Shown here: positions 7,573-15,895 of the stretch, piece after piece | Layout of the letters: every line of letters begins with the position of its first letter | Position numbering within the stretch: the stretch's first letter is position 1 | DNA from: Abditibacteriaceae bacterium | Lineage (GTDB): Bacteria; Armatimonadota; Abditibacteriia; Abditibacteriales; Abditibacteriaceae | Direction of reading: 5' to 3' | Length of the DNA stretch: 46,323 nucleotides | NCBI GenBank assembly: GCA_019239895.1 | Contig: JAFAZH010000011.1 | Span: 1-46,323 of the forward strand | The notes under the pieces: model-generated | What the model was told of the DNA's origin: nothing | Databases searched by the model: none | Seen by the model: the letters and a program-made list of their open reading frames with translations, nothing else | Position numbers and translations under genes: made by a program

Positions 7573-9855
7573 ATGCAATTAATACAGACCCAGAAGCAAG
7601 TTGCTCGAAAACAGCTATCAAAAGTTGGCTTGCTGTTAGCTCTCGCAATTACTTCGTCTCAGGTTCAAGCCCAGGGCGAAGCGGGTAAGTGGGCCTTTGA
7701 GCCTGCTACGGATAATTTCTCACCGGCAGCTTTGCTGGACTTGCGTTCACTCAATGAAAAAGTCGCGGGTGAGTCCGGTTTCATCAAGCGCACCCCAGAC
7801 GGCAACGACTTCGCGCTCGGCAATGGCCAACCGATTCGCTTCTGGGCGGTAGATGAATATGTGCAGAACGTGGCGGGCACGGAAGCGGTGACGCACAAGG
7901 CCCGCTGGATCGCTAAGCGCGGCGTCAACATGGTGCGTGTTCATGCGGTGCTGGCTCCCAATAAGCCTGGCTCCAAAATTACTGACGTTAACCAGGATGA
8001 GATTGACCATATCTGGAAACTCGTCGCCGCCATGAAGCAGGAAGGCATTTACACCACTATCTCGCCGTATTGGGCTATCCCCGTCAAGATTCAGGATTCG
8101 TGGGGTGTGCCCGGTGGCAGCGGACAAAGCGCGGCAGCTTTGGTGTTCTGGGATAAGACGATGCAGGAAGGTTATAAAGCCCGGCTGCGCGCCCTCTATG
8201 TCCGGCCTAACCCTAACACTGGCATTCCTCTCGCCAAAGACCCCTCGGTTGCCATCATTCAATTGCAAAACGAAGACTCGATGCTGTTCTGGACGATGCA
8301 GAGTGTTAAAGGGCCGCAACTGACGGAACTCGAAACGCTTTATGGTGACTGGCTCGTAAAGAAGTATGGTTCGCTGGACAAAGCAAACGCCGCCTGGGGA
8401 GCGGAGCATCCTGGTGCGGATGACTTTCAGGAAAAACAGGGTGATGACTTTGCGGCGGGACGCGCTGCCATTTATATCGTGTGGCAGTGGACGCAGCCAC
8501 AGACGGGATACCGGGCCAAGCGATTAGCCGATCAGCTGGCTTTCTTTGGTGACACCATGCGCAACTTCAACGCCGAGATGGAACGTTACCTGCGCAATGA
8601 GTTGGGCTGCCAGCAGCTCATTAACGCGGGCAACTGGCGGCCAGCCGACCCGGTCAAGCTTTTCGATGTGGAACGCTACTCTTATACGGCGAACCAGGTC
8701 ATGGGCGTCAATCGTTACTTTGGCGGTGAGCATAACGGCCCCGACAACGGGTGGGCCATTCGTCCCGGCGATAAGTTCACCAATAATTCGGTACTCTTAG
8801 ACCCGCGTGGAATGCCGACCAATATCAAGCAGCCAGTGGGCTATCCCTTTATCATTCCCGAAACCGAATGGGTGGCTCCCAATGGCTACCAATCGGAAGG
8901 CCCCTTTCTAACCGCTGCTTACGAATCGCTCACAGGTGTAGATATTTCCTACTTCTTCGCTGATGGCGATGTTCCCGAATGGCAGCCACCCTTTGCTAAC
9001 CTCGCTTGGCATCCGCCGACTGGTAAGTGGAGCATCGCTACACCAATGCAACTGGGCCAGTTTCCGGCTGCGGCTTTAATGTATCGCCAGGGTTATATTC
9101 AAAAGGGTCGCCCGGTGGTGCATGAGGAGCGTGCCCTGGATGATGTATGGCAACGCCGGTCTTCCCTAATTGCAGAAGAAGGTGGCTTTGATCCCAACCG
9201 TGATGTAGGCGACTTGCCGCCCCGTAGTAGTGTCAAGGGCGGCGTTGATCCCCTTGCCTTTCTGGTTGGCCCGGTAGAGGTTAAAATCGGCGGCGACCCG
9301 GCCAAAAGTTCAGTGCTTAACCTGGCCCCTTACATTAACAACCAGAACAAAACTGTTAAAAGCGTGACCGGCGAAATTACCTTGAATCAAGGCACCGGAT
9401 TCTGCACGCTTAATGCACCCAAAGCGCAAGGCGCGACGGGCTTCTTGAGCAAGGCTGGCCCCATTCAGTTAAGTGATGTCACGCTACAATCTGGCAATGA
9501 TTATGCGACCGTCAGTGTCGTTGCCCTGGACAATTTGCCCCTCCGTAACTCTCAGAAAGTGCTGGTGCAAGTCGGCACTATCGCGCGTCCAACTGGTTGG
9601 CAGGAAAAGGACGCCACCTGGAAGAGTCAGGATGGTAAGCAGACCTTTGTCGGCAAAGAGGTTGTGGCAACCGGGCAGAACCCCTGGCAAATCGTCAACA
9701 CGGATGCCACTCTTACGGTGCGCAATACAGGGCTAAAGACGGCAACCTTGCTAGATGCTAATGGTAATGCCCTCCAGGACGTCCCAGGCCAGAGTAAGGC
9801 GGGAAGTTTTACTCTCAAACTGCCGCCCAACGCCATGTATGTGGTTTTAAGATAA
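7573..9855 (+). CDS. secreted clan GH-A (GH5-like) glycoside hydrolase
   Basis: A 760-residue exported enzyme (signal peptide about 1-33, ending near VQAQG). An alpha/beta-barrel of the GH-A clan is indicated by the GQPIRFWAVDEY strand, KRGVNMVRVHAVL (a GH5-like beta-2 motif) and IIQLQNEDS, where N233-E234 fits the Asn-Glu acid/base pair. E430 or E432 in PETEW is the nucleophile candidate. The last 200 residues are beta-rich and probably an accessory sandwich. AGAGGA lies eight bases before the ATG. It is placed directly after the SGNH hydrolase, which suggests removal of esters followed by backbone cleavage. The family within clan GH-A (GH5 or a relative) is uncertain; it is divergent from textbook cellulases. 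Confidence 0.75.
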   Translation: MQLIQTQKQVARKQLSKVGLLLALAITSSQVQAQGEAGKWAFEPATDNFSPAALLDLRSLNEKVAGESGFIKRTPDGNDFALGNGQPIRFWAVDEYVQNVAGTEAVTHKARWIAKRGVNMVRVHAVLAPNKPGSKITDVNQDEIDHIWKLVAAMKQEGIYTTISPYWAIPVKIQDSWGVPGGSGQSAAALVFWDKTMQEGYKARLRALYVRPNPNTGIPLAKDPSVAIIQLQNEDSMLFWTMQSVKGPQLTELETLYGDWLVKKYGSLDKANAAWGAEHPGADDFQEKQGDDFAAGRAAIYIVWQWTQPQTGYRAKRLADQLAFFGDTMRNFNAEMERYLRNELGCQQLINAGNWRPADPVKLFDVERYSYTANQVMGVNRYFGGEHNGPDNGWAIRPGDKFTNNSVLLDPRGMPTNIKQPVGYPFIIPETEWVAPNGYQSEGPFLTAAYESLTGVDISYFFADGDVPEWQPPFANLAWHPPTGKWSIATPMQLGQFPAAALMYRQGYIQKGRPVVHEERALDDVWQRRSSLIAEEGGFDPNRDVGDLPPRSSVKGGVDPLAFLVGPVEVKIGGDPAKSSVLNLAPYINNQNKTVKSVTGEITLNQGTGFCTLNAPKAQGATGFLSKAGPIQLSDVTLQSGNDYATVSVVALDNLPLRNSQKVLVQVGTIARPTGWQEKDATWKSQDGKQTFVGKEVVATGQNPWQIVNTDATLTVRNTGLKTATLLDANGNALQDVPGQSKAGSFTLKLPPNAMYVVLR

Positions 9856-9883
9856 CTGTTGGATTACATAATTCCAGACTTTG

Positions 9884-10025
9884 TGCCAGGCGAATAAATT
9901 CGCGGCAACGAACAACGCGAAGTCCGCCTGCGCGGACTCAACTTAGAATATGCAGCGTATCCTTTGAGTTGAGCCTGCGCAGGCAGGCTTTGTGCCTTTG
10001 TTGCCGTGAATTTATTCGCCTGGCA
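9884..10025. repeat. 142-bp palindromic repeat with two internal hairpins (MITE-like)
   Basis: The outer ends TGCCAGGCGAATAAATTC and its complement form long imperfect inverted arms. Inside each arm lies its own hairpin: AGTCCGC (9921-9927)/GCGGACT (9932-9938), and AGCCTGC (9972-9978)/GCAGGCT (9983-9989). The unit therefore folds as a cruciform. It occupies most of the 223-bp gap between the GH5-like and double-SGNH genes. It has the form of a dispersed palindromic repeat; copy number cannot be seen here. Confidence 0.65.
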
Positions 10026-10078
10026 TTAAGTGCTAACTGTTTACATCATGTCCACTATAAAAAGGAACGAGCAAGTAG

Positions 10079-12301
10079 ATGACCAATCACAACAATGTTA
10101 CGGGCTGGATGAAACTTCTGGGCTTTGCCTGGTGCTGGCTGGCTATAGCTGTTATGCAACTTAACGCGCAGGGCGCGGAACAGTTTTCGCCCCCCAAGAA
10201 CCTGGGCGATCCGGCCAAATTAGGTCTTGGCGTCCAGCGCACTATGACGCTGTTGGCAACCAGCACCCCGCAGCATCACAATACTGTCAGGATTCTCTTT
10301 TATGGCCAGTCCATCACTGAGCAGGCGTGGTGGCACCAGGTGGCCGATGACCTCAAGCGCCGCTTTCCCAACGCGAACCTCATCATTGAAAACCGGGCAC
10401 TGGGTGGCTTTTCGTCGCAATTGTTGGTCAAGACAGCCGAGACCGACCTCTACTCATTCTATCCCGACTTGATGATCTTTCACGTCTATGGTTCTCACAC
10501 TGATTATGAAGACATCATCCGCCGTGCCCGCGAGCGCACCACTACCGAAGTTTTGATTCAAACCGATCATGTCACCAAGGACGAAGACCTGAATGAAGAG
10601 ACCGATCCAGCCAAGCTGCACCCCGATGGCAAAATCTGGAACTCGTTCATGAACTACCTCTGGCTGCCCACGGTGGCGCAAAAATATGGTGCGGGCATCT
10701 TAGATCAGCGCAATTTGTGGAAGCAATATCTACGTGACTACAATGTTCACGCTTCGCAACTGCTCCAGGATGGCGTGCATCCCAATGCCTATGGCAGCTA
10801 TCTCATAGCACAATTTACTAATGCTTATCTGGTGAAGCGCAACGACGCGGCCATTGACCCCGTGAATTGTGACACGGTGCATACCTTGGCGGTGGGCAAA
10901 GACGTAAAGTGGCAGGACGGCAAGCTTTCTCTGCCCTTTGATGGGAACCGCGCGGATATAATCGCTAAAGAAGGCGCTGCTGCACCAGCAACGATTCGCA
11001 TTGATGGCCAGCAGCCATCGGGGATTCCTGAGCTTTATGGCTTTGCCCGCGCTCTTGCCACACCCGGAGGCAAATGGCCTGTCATCTTAAAAATGAGTTG
11101 GGAGAAGCCGCTGCAATTAGAAGATTGGACGATGCACGTAACCAAAGACCCGGCCACCGAGAAGCTTTTTACCTTCACGGTGAGCGGCTCCAAGACCGGG
11201 CCAGATGGAGCAGGCCGCTCCGATCAGCGTTTCGTCTCCAACTCCGGGCGCATCGTCATTGACCCCGCCGATTGGGATGTTGAATATGCGCTCGCTTTGC
11301 CGGGCATCAAACCGGTGCCTGCTCAGTTTGATGTGCATTGGAAAGTTGTGCCTTATTTCGTGGATCAATTCGTCGCACCTGCCAATCAGGATAAGACCAT
11401 TGATAATATTGTCACCATCGCGCAAGGATTGCCCATTGGTCATCATACCTTAGAGATCAGTGGCACTCCTAACACCCCCATTGCGGCCATTCGTATTTAT
11501 AAGCCCCCCGTCCAAACTGGGCGCGATGCACCGCGCAGTGCCTCTGCTGCTGCAACGGTTGGCGCGACAGCAACTGCTGACATTGTGGCGGCTGCAACGT
11601 CTAATAATCCTGCAAAGAATGTAACAGCGATTCGTATTCTGCCTTTGGGCGACTCTATTACACAGGGCGGAAGAGCCGACCGGCCCACTGAATTGACCTA
11701 TCGCTATCCACTCTATTACAAGCTCAAAGACGCCGGTTATAATGTGGATTTCATCGGCTCCATGAACAAGGGGTTAGCGGGCGATTTTGTCTGGCCTGCC
11801 CGCAACGGTGTGCCATTCGACCTCGACCATGAAGGACACTATGGTTGGAAAACGGCCCAGGCGCGTGACCACCTGCGCGAGTGGATGCAGACCTACCCTG
11901 CGCCGCCCGACATCGTGCTGATTCACCTCGGCACCAACGACCAGGGCGAAAAAGACTTTGGGCAAGCTATTATTCAACCACTCAAAGACATGATTGGTAT
12001 GCTGCGCGAGAAGAATCCTCATGTGGTGGTCTTGGTCGGACACCTGAATTTTAACGGCGGCGCGGCTCTCCAGATTCGCCCTTTAGTCGAGCAGATGGCT
12101 AAAGATTTAAGCACTGTTCAATCGCCTGTGGTAACCGTCCATCATTATCAGGGTTGGCACGAGAAACCTGATGAAGCCGGTTCGGATACTTTCGATTGGG
12201 CGCATCCTAACCCTCAAGGCCAGCAAAAAATGGCGGAGAAGTGGTTTGCCGCGATGCAACCTTACCTGGATCGTCTGAAAGCAGAACGGGCAGCACGCTG
12301 A
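10079..12301 (+). CDS. secreted protein with two SGNH/GDSL hydrolase domains
   Basis: A 740-residue exported protein carrying two separate SGNH hydrolase domains. Domain 1 (about 60-250): RILFYGQSIT with nucleophile S78, and DGVHPNAYG with D231 and H234. A beta-sandwich-like middle (about 260-480) and an Ala/Thr-rich linker (about 483-515) follow. Domain 2 (about 518-735): LPLGDSIT with S526, block III LGTND, and DWAHPNPQG with D706 and H709. Both triads look complete, so both halves may be active. Domain 2 resembles classical acetylxylan-type or rhamnogalacturonan acetylesterases; domain 1 is more divergent. AGGA precedes the ATG. The protein probably strips acetyl or other acyl groups from two positions or two substrates. 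Two fused SGNH catalytic domains in one chain are uncommon. Confidence 0.8.
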   Translation: MTNHNNVTGWMKLLGFAWCWLAIAVMQLNAQGAEQFSPPKNLGDPAKLGLGVQRTMTLLATSTPQHHNTVRILFYGQSITEQAWWHQVADDLKRRFPNANLIIENRALGGFSSQLLVKTAETDLYSFYPDLMIFHVYGSHTDYEDIIRRARERTTTEVLIQTDHVTKDEDLNEETDPAKLHPDGKIWNSFMNYLWLPTVAQKYGAGILDQRNLWKQYLRDYNVHASQLLQDGVHPNAYGSYLIAQFTNAYLVKRNDAAIDPVNCDTVHTLAVGKDVKWQDGKLSLPFDGNRADIIAKEGAAAPATIRIDGQQPSGIPELYGFARALATPGGKWPVILKMSWEKPLQLEDWTMHVTKDPATEKLFTFTVSGSKTGPDGAGRSDQRFVSNSGRIVIDPADWDVEYALALPGIKPVPAQFDVHWKVVPYFVDQFVAPANQDKTIDNIVTIAQGLPIGHHTLEISGTPNTPIAAIRIYKPPVQTGRDAPRSASAAATVGATATADIVAAATSNNPAKNVTAIRILPLGDSITQGGRADRPTELTYRYPLYYKLKDAGYNVDFIGSMNKGLAGDFVWPARNGVPFDLDHEGHYGWKTAQARDHLREWMQTYPAPPDIVLIHLGTNDQGEKDFGQAIIQPLKDMIGMLREKNPHVVVLVGHLNFNGGAALQIRPLVEQMAKDLSTVQSPVVTVHHYQGWHEKPDEAGSDTFDWAHPNPQGQQKMAEKWFAAMQPYLDRLKAERAAR

Positions 12302-12536
12302 CAGTCTGCCTCACGCCCCAACCGAACCTCGCGCCTTAGACATTGGAACCGAACCATATTCCGCTCAACGCAATGAACCACGCTATTCAGCTTATGCGTG
12401 GCGCTTCACGTTGCCAGATGCACACCAGCAATACGTTAATAACTTGCCAGCGCAGTGCCAGCGTTATAAAGTATCTGCTACATTGAAGCTAGATGGAGCA
12501 AAACTGTTGGCAAACGTAGCGAGGCGACCCTGTTGA
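12302..12536 (+). pseudogene. possible 5'-truncated gene remnant
   Basis: In the 231-bp gap after the double-SGNH gene, one frame stays open from 12279 to a TGA at 12534-12536 and has coding-like residue use, for example RALDIGTEPYSAQRNEPRYS and later AYAWRFTLPDAHQQYV. No ATG or GTG start is present; the only in-frame TTG codons lie in the second half. I do not recognise the family. Its stop overlaps the TTG start of the next gene (TTGA), as in translationally coupled pairs, which hints that it was once a functional upstream gene. Confidence 0.35.
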
Positions 12537-14599
12537 CATCAACCGATACTATGGGTGGAGTGACCCCGCGTGTGGTGTTGCTCTGCCTGGTGTTAGCGGT
12601 CTGCTTTGGCTACGTTATTCCCCTCATTGACATTAAGCTCTATAACACGTTTTTAGGCTCCACGCATCTGCCGCCTGGCGCACTGGCCGTGCTGCTGATT
12701 TTGCTATTAGTGATTAATCCCCTCCTGCGCGTGCTACACCAGCGCTGGGCCTTTAAGCGTAGCGAGACCCTCACCATTTACATCTCCTGTTTATTTTCGA
12801 CTTTAGTGCCGGGTCATGGCTCGGCAACCTTGGTGTTGACGCAGATTATTGGGGCATTCTACTATGCGACCCGCGAAAACAAATGGCTGGAGTTCTTGCG
12901 GCCTCACCTGAAACCCTGGCTGACCCCCGCCTTGACAGGTCCCCTCCATTCTGGCGCTTTCAACGGTGCCTATAATCGCAACGTCATTGAAGACTGGTAT
13001 GTGGGGCTGCGTCCGGGGGCCGCAGCGATTCCGTGGAGCGCCTGGCTGCTGCCGCTTTTAGCCTGGGGCAGCCTCATCTTCGCCACTTATCTGATGCTGG
13101 GGTGCCTGGGCGTGATGCTGCGCGCGCAATGGGCTGAGCATGAAGCTTTGTCGTTTCCCCTGCTGCGACTGCCCCTGCAACTGACCGAAGACATGGAAAG
13201 GATGCCGGGTCGTTTTTCATCCTTCCGCCTTCATCCTTCATCTTTTTTTAGAAACCCCCTGATGTGGATGGGCTTTGCCCTCGCGGTTTTTATCGAGTTG
13301 ATGAATGGCCTCAATCAATACTTCCCGGCTGTCCCTCCCGTGCCGCTCGAAATCCCGACTGGCCCGCTCTTTACCGAAGCCCCCTGGAACCAAATTGGGA
13401 TGCTGTCCATTGTGGTCAATCCCATTGCCGTGGGCATCAGTTATCTCCTGGCCAGCGAGGTTGGGTTCTCGCTCTGGTTCTTTTTCTGGTTCTTCAAATT
13501 GCAGCTCATCACCGCTTATTATCTGGGTTTTCCGCCAGCGATGTTACCGGCGGCGATTGGCGTAACGGGGGGCACCAAAGTCTTTGCGATCTATCAGGTC
13601 ATTGGCGCATATCTGGTGTATGCGGGTCTGCTGCTCTGGACAGCGCGTGCCCATTTAGGCCACGTTGTCGCTCGTGCCTTTCATTTTTACACTCATCGCG
13701 CCCCGCCGGGCGCACAGGAAAAAAGTGAGGCCCTTTCTTATCCGGCGGCGTTCTGGGGCTTTGTTTTATCGCTACTGTTTATGATCGTGTGGAGCCTGGC
13801 GGCGGGCATGAGTTGGTATGTCGCTTTGTGGTTGTGGACGGCCTATCTGGTGATGGCGCTGGGACTGACGCGCCTGGTGGCCGAAGGCGGTATCCTCTTC
13901 GCCTCACAGGGTTGGACTCCGTTGGGGCCAGTGGCGCAAATCCTCGGCTCCGGGCCGGGCACCTGGCTGTTGCCCGCGTCTATTGTGCCCGCAGCTTTTG
14001 TGCAGGCAGCGCTTTGCACCGATAACCGCTGCCTCTTACTGCCCGGCTTTATTCATGCTTTCAAACTGGCGCGTGACCACCAAATTAATGCAAAGGCTTT
14101 ATGGAAGCTGATTACCACCTGTCTGCTCATTTCCCTAGTGACCACGATGTGGATGCGTGTCCGCCTGGGCTACACATCGGGCGGGCTGCAACTGCATAAT
14201 AAATGGGTGACGGAAGGTGGCGCGCAACTGCCGGTGACGACCCTGATGACGCTGGCTCAGGGTATCAATGACTTCACCTGGCTCAACGCTCTGTGGCTGG
14301 GCTTAGGCGGCATCCTGACGTGTGGCCTGATGTTGGCCCGCAGCCGTTTCCTCTGGTTTCCCTTGCACCCACTCGGCCTGTTAATGAGCCTGTCCTACCC
14401 GATGAGTCGCCTCTGGTTTTCAATACTCTTGGGGTGGGGCTGCAAAACGCTCATCATGCGCTTTGGCGGCAGCGATACCTATCGCAAAATGATGCCCGCT
14501 TTTCTGGGTATGGTTGTGGGTGAAGTTGTCATGATCGTATTCTGGCTTGTCATTGATGGCTGGCAAGGCCGCACCGAGCATCTTTTAATGGCCGGATGA
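12533..14599 (+). CDS. polytopic membrane protein of the DUF6784/DUF6785 type
   Basis: A 688-residue integral membrane protein with about 13-14 hydrophobic segments. Traits I associate with the DUF6785/DUF6784 proteins of Armatimonadota, Planctomycetota and Verrucomicrobiota are the N-terminal helix ending VIPLIDIKLYN, the loop RSETLTIYISCLFSTLVPG, the motif LTRLVAEGGILFASQ and the late GGLQLHNKW. The function of this group is unknown, but its permease-like size and its place among CAZyme genes suggest transport of oligosaccharides. The TTG at 12533 has GAGG nine bases upstream and is preferred; ATG 12551 is an alternative with no visible RBS. The GH43 gene follows 126 bp later. Assignment to the DUF is from memory of motifs, not a search. 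Confidence 0.65.
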   Translation: MTSTDTMGGVTPRVVLLCLVLAVCFGYVIPLIDIKLYNTFLGSTHLPPGALAVLLILLLVINPLLRVLHQRWAFKRSETLTIYISCLFSTLVPGHGSATLVLTQIIGAFYYATRENKWLEFLRPHLKPWLTPALTGPLHSGAFNGAYNRNVIEDWYVGLRPGAAAIPWSAWLLPLLAWGSLIFATYLMLGCLGVMLRAQWAEHEALSFPLLRLPLQLTEDMERMPGRFSSFRLHPSSFFRNPLMWMGFALAVFIELMNGLNQYFPAVPPVPLEIPTGPLFTEAPWNQIGMLSIVVNPIAVGISYLLASEVGFSLWFFFWFFKLQLITAYYLGFPPAMLPAAIGVTGGTKVFAIYQVIGAYLVYAGLLLWTARAHLGHVVARAFHFYTHRAPPGAQEKSEALSYPAAFWGFVLSLLFMIVWSLAAGMSWYVALWLWTAYLVMALGLTRLVAEGGILFASQGWTPLGPVAQILGSGPGTWLLPASIVPAAFVQAALCTDNRCLLLPGFIHAFKLARDHQINAKALWKLITTCLLISLVTTMWMRVRLGYTSGGLQLHNKWVTEGGAQLPVTTLMTLAQGINDFTWLNALWLGLGGILTCGLMLARSRFLWFPLHPLGLLMSLSYPMSRLWFSILLGWGCKTLIMRFGGSDTYRKMMPAFLGMVVGEVVMIVFWLVIDGWQGRTEHLLMAG

Positions 14600-14725
14600 A
14601 GCGATAGAAAAGAACCATCCAATAGAACGAGCCAGCGGCTTCACTCCAATGCTGGGGCGAGGATAAACTTGAGCGTGCAACGAGGTGCTTCATGACCCAA
14701 GATACACAGCGAGGAGTTGGCGAAT

Positions 14726-15625
14726 ATGAATCAGCCACGCCTGAGTGGTAATCCTTTGTTTCCCGGTTGGTATGCCGACCCGGAAATTCATTATTTTGAG
14801 AACCGTTACTACATCTACCCGACTGGCTCGGCGGATTTTAGCAGGCAAGCCTCGTTCGAGTGTTGGTCAAGCGCCGACCTGACAAACTGGCGCAACGAGG
14901 GCACCATCCTTGATCTGGCGGATGTGCCCTGGAGCACCAACTACGCGGCCTGGGCACCCTCTTGTGCGCAAAACCCGCGCAATGGTAAATATTACTTTTA
15001 CTTTTCGGCAGGCGACGGAGCGGGCATTGGTGTGGCAGTTAGCGATTCGCCATCTGGCCCCTTCCGTGACGCCATCGGCATCCCCCTCGTACGCGACTAC
15101 TTTTTTGGCGCGCAGCCGATTGATGCCCACTGCTTTGTGGACGATGATGGTTACGCTTATCTCTATTATGGCGGGCATGGCAAGTGTGTGGTGGCGCGGC
15201 TCACGCCCACCATGTGCGCCATCCATCGCGCGCCGCGTGACATCACGCCCGCCCAGGATTACGTGGAAGGCCCCTTCATGGTCACGCGGCGCGGTCTGTA
15301 TTACCTGATGTGGAGCGAAGGCGACTGGGGCAACCACACCTACTTAGCCGCTTATGGCGTTGCCGACAACCCTTATGGCCCCTTCCAATACGTGGGCAAG
15401 ATTCTGGAAAACCATCCCGAAGTTGCCCTTGGTGCGGGGCATCATTCCGCTCTGCTCTTGCCCGGCACCGATGATGAATGGGTCATCTGCTACCACCGTC
15501 GCCCGCTCGACGCGACCCGCCCGCACCACCGCGTCACCTGCCTGGATCGCCTCACGTTCCGCGACGATGGCACTATTGCGCCCGTCACGCTCACGCACGA
15601 AGGTGTGCCCGCCCATCCTGTGTAA
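14726..15625 (+). CDS. GH43-family glycoside hydrolase (cytoplasmic)
   Basis: A five-bladed beta-propeller enzyme of glycoside hydrolase family 43, about 299 residues. Catalytic residues fit well: base D18 in WYADPEIH, pKa-modulating D133 in IDAHCFVDDDG and acid E181 in VEGPFMVTRRG. Other family features are YYIYPTGS, WSSADLTNW and GAGHHSALLLP. No signal peptide is present, so it should act in the cytoplasm on imported oligosaccharides, typically as a beta-xylosidase or alpha-L-arabinofuranosidase. A TTG at 14717 is in frame, but GAGGAG at 14711-14716 abuts it and is correctly spaced (nine bases) for the ATG at 14726. Together with the upstream membrane protein this suggests import followed by intracellular cleavage. 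Confidence 0.88.
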   Translation: MNQPRLSGNPLFPGWYADPEIHYFENRYYIYPTGSADFSRQASFECWSSADLTNWRNEGTILDLADVPWSTNYAAWAPSCAQNPRNGKYYFYFSAGDGAGIGVAVSDSPSGPFRDAIGIPLVRDYFFGAQPIDAHCFVDDDGYAYLYYGGHGKCVVARLTPTMCAIHRAPRDITPAQDYVEGPFMVTRRGLYYLMWSEGDWGNHTYLAAYGVADNPYGPFQYVGKILENHPEVALGAGHHSALLLPGTDDEWVICYHRRPLDATRPHHRVTCLDRLTFRDDGTIAPVTLTHEGVPAHPV

Positions 15626-15710
15626 ATGTAATGGTATGCGAGTATGTGGTGCTTTTCGCTTAATGGTGGGATGCGAACGAGCATAGACCTGTGGCATCAG
15701 TCTCAGGCGG

Positions 15711-15800
15711 TGTCATTTCGACCGGAGCGAAGCATGAGTGCAGTGGAGCAATCTTAACGCAGCGGCCCATCAAAGATGCCTCGACTGCGCCAGCATGACA
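15711..15800. repeat. short interspersed imperfect inverted repeat
   Basis: This segment of the 270-bp gap opens with TGTCATTTCGACCGGAGCGA and closes with a complementary ATGACA. Inner arms GCAGTGGAGCAATCTT and AAGATGCCTCGACTGC pair imperfectly. The TGTCATTTCGACCGGAGCGA type of sequence is a kind of dispersed palindrome I have seen in many unrelated bacterial genomes. Nothing else recognisable lies in 15626-15895 apart from the GAACGAGC motifs. Confidence 0.5.
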
Positions 15801-15895
15801 CCTAACCTGACTTATCCAAGAGGTTTAACAGGTAACTAAGACAATATCAAAGGACTAACGATTAGAACGAGCAAGTTGAGTAAGGAAAATTAATC

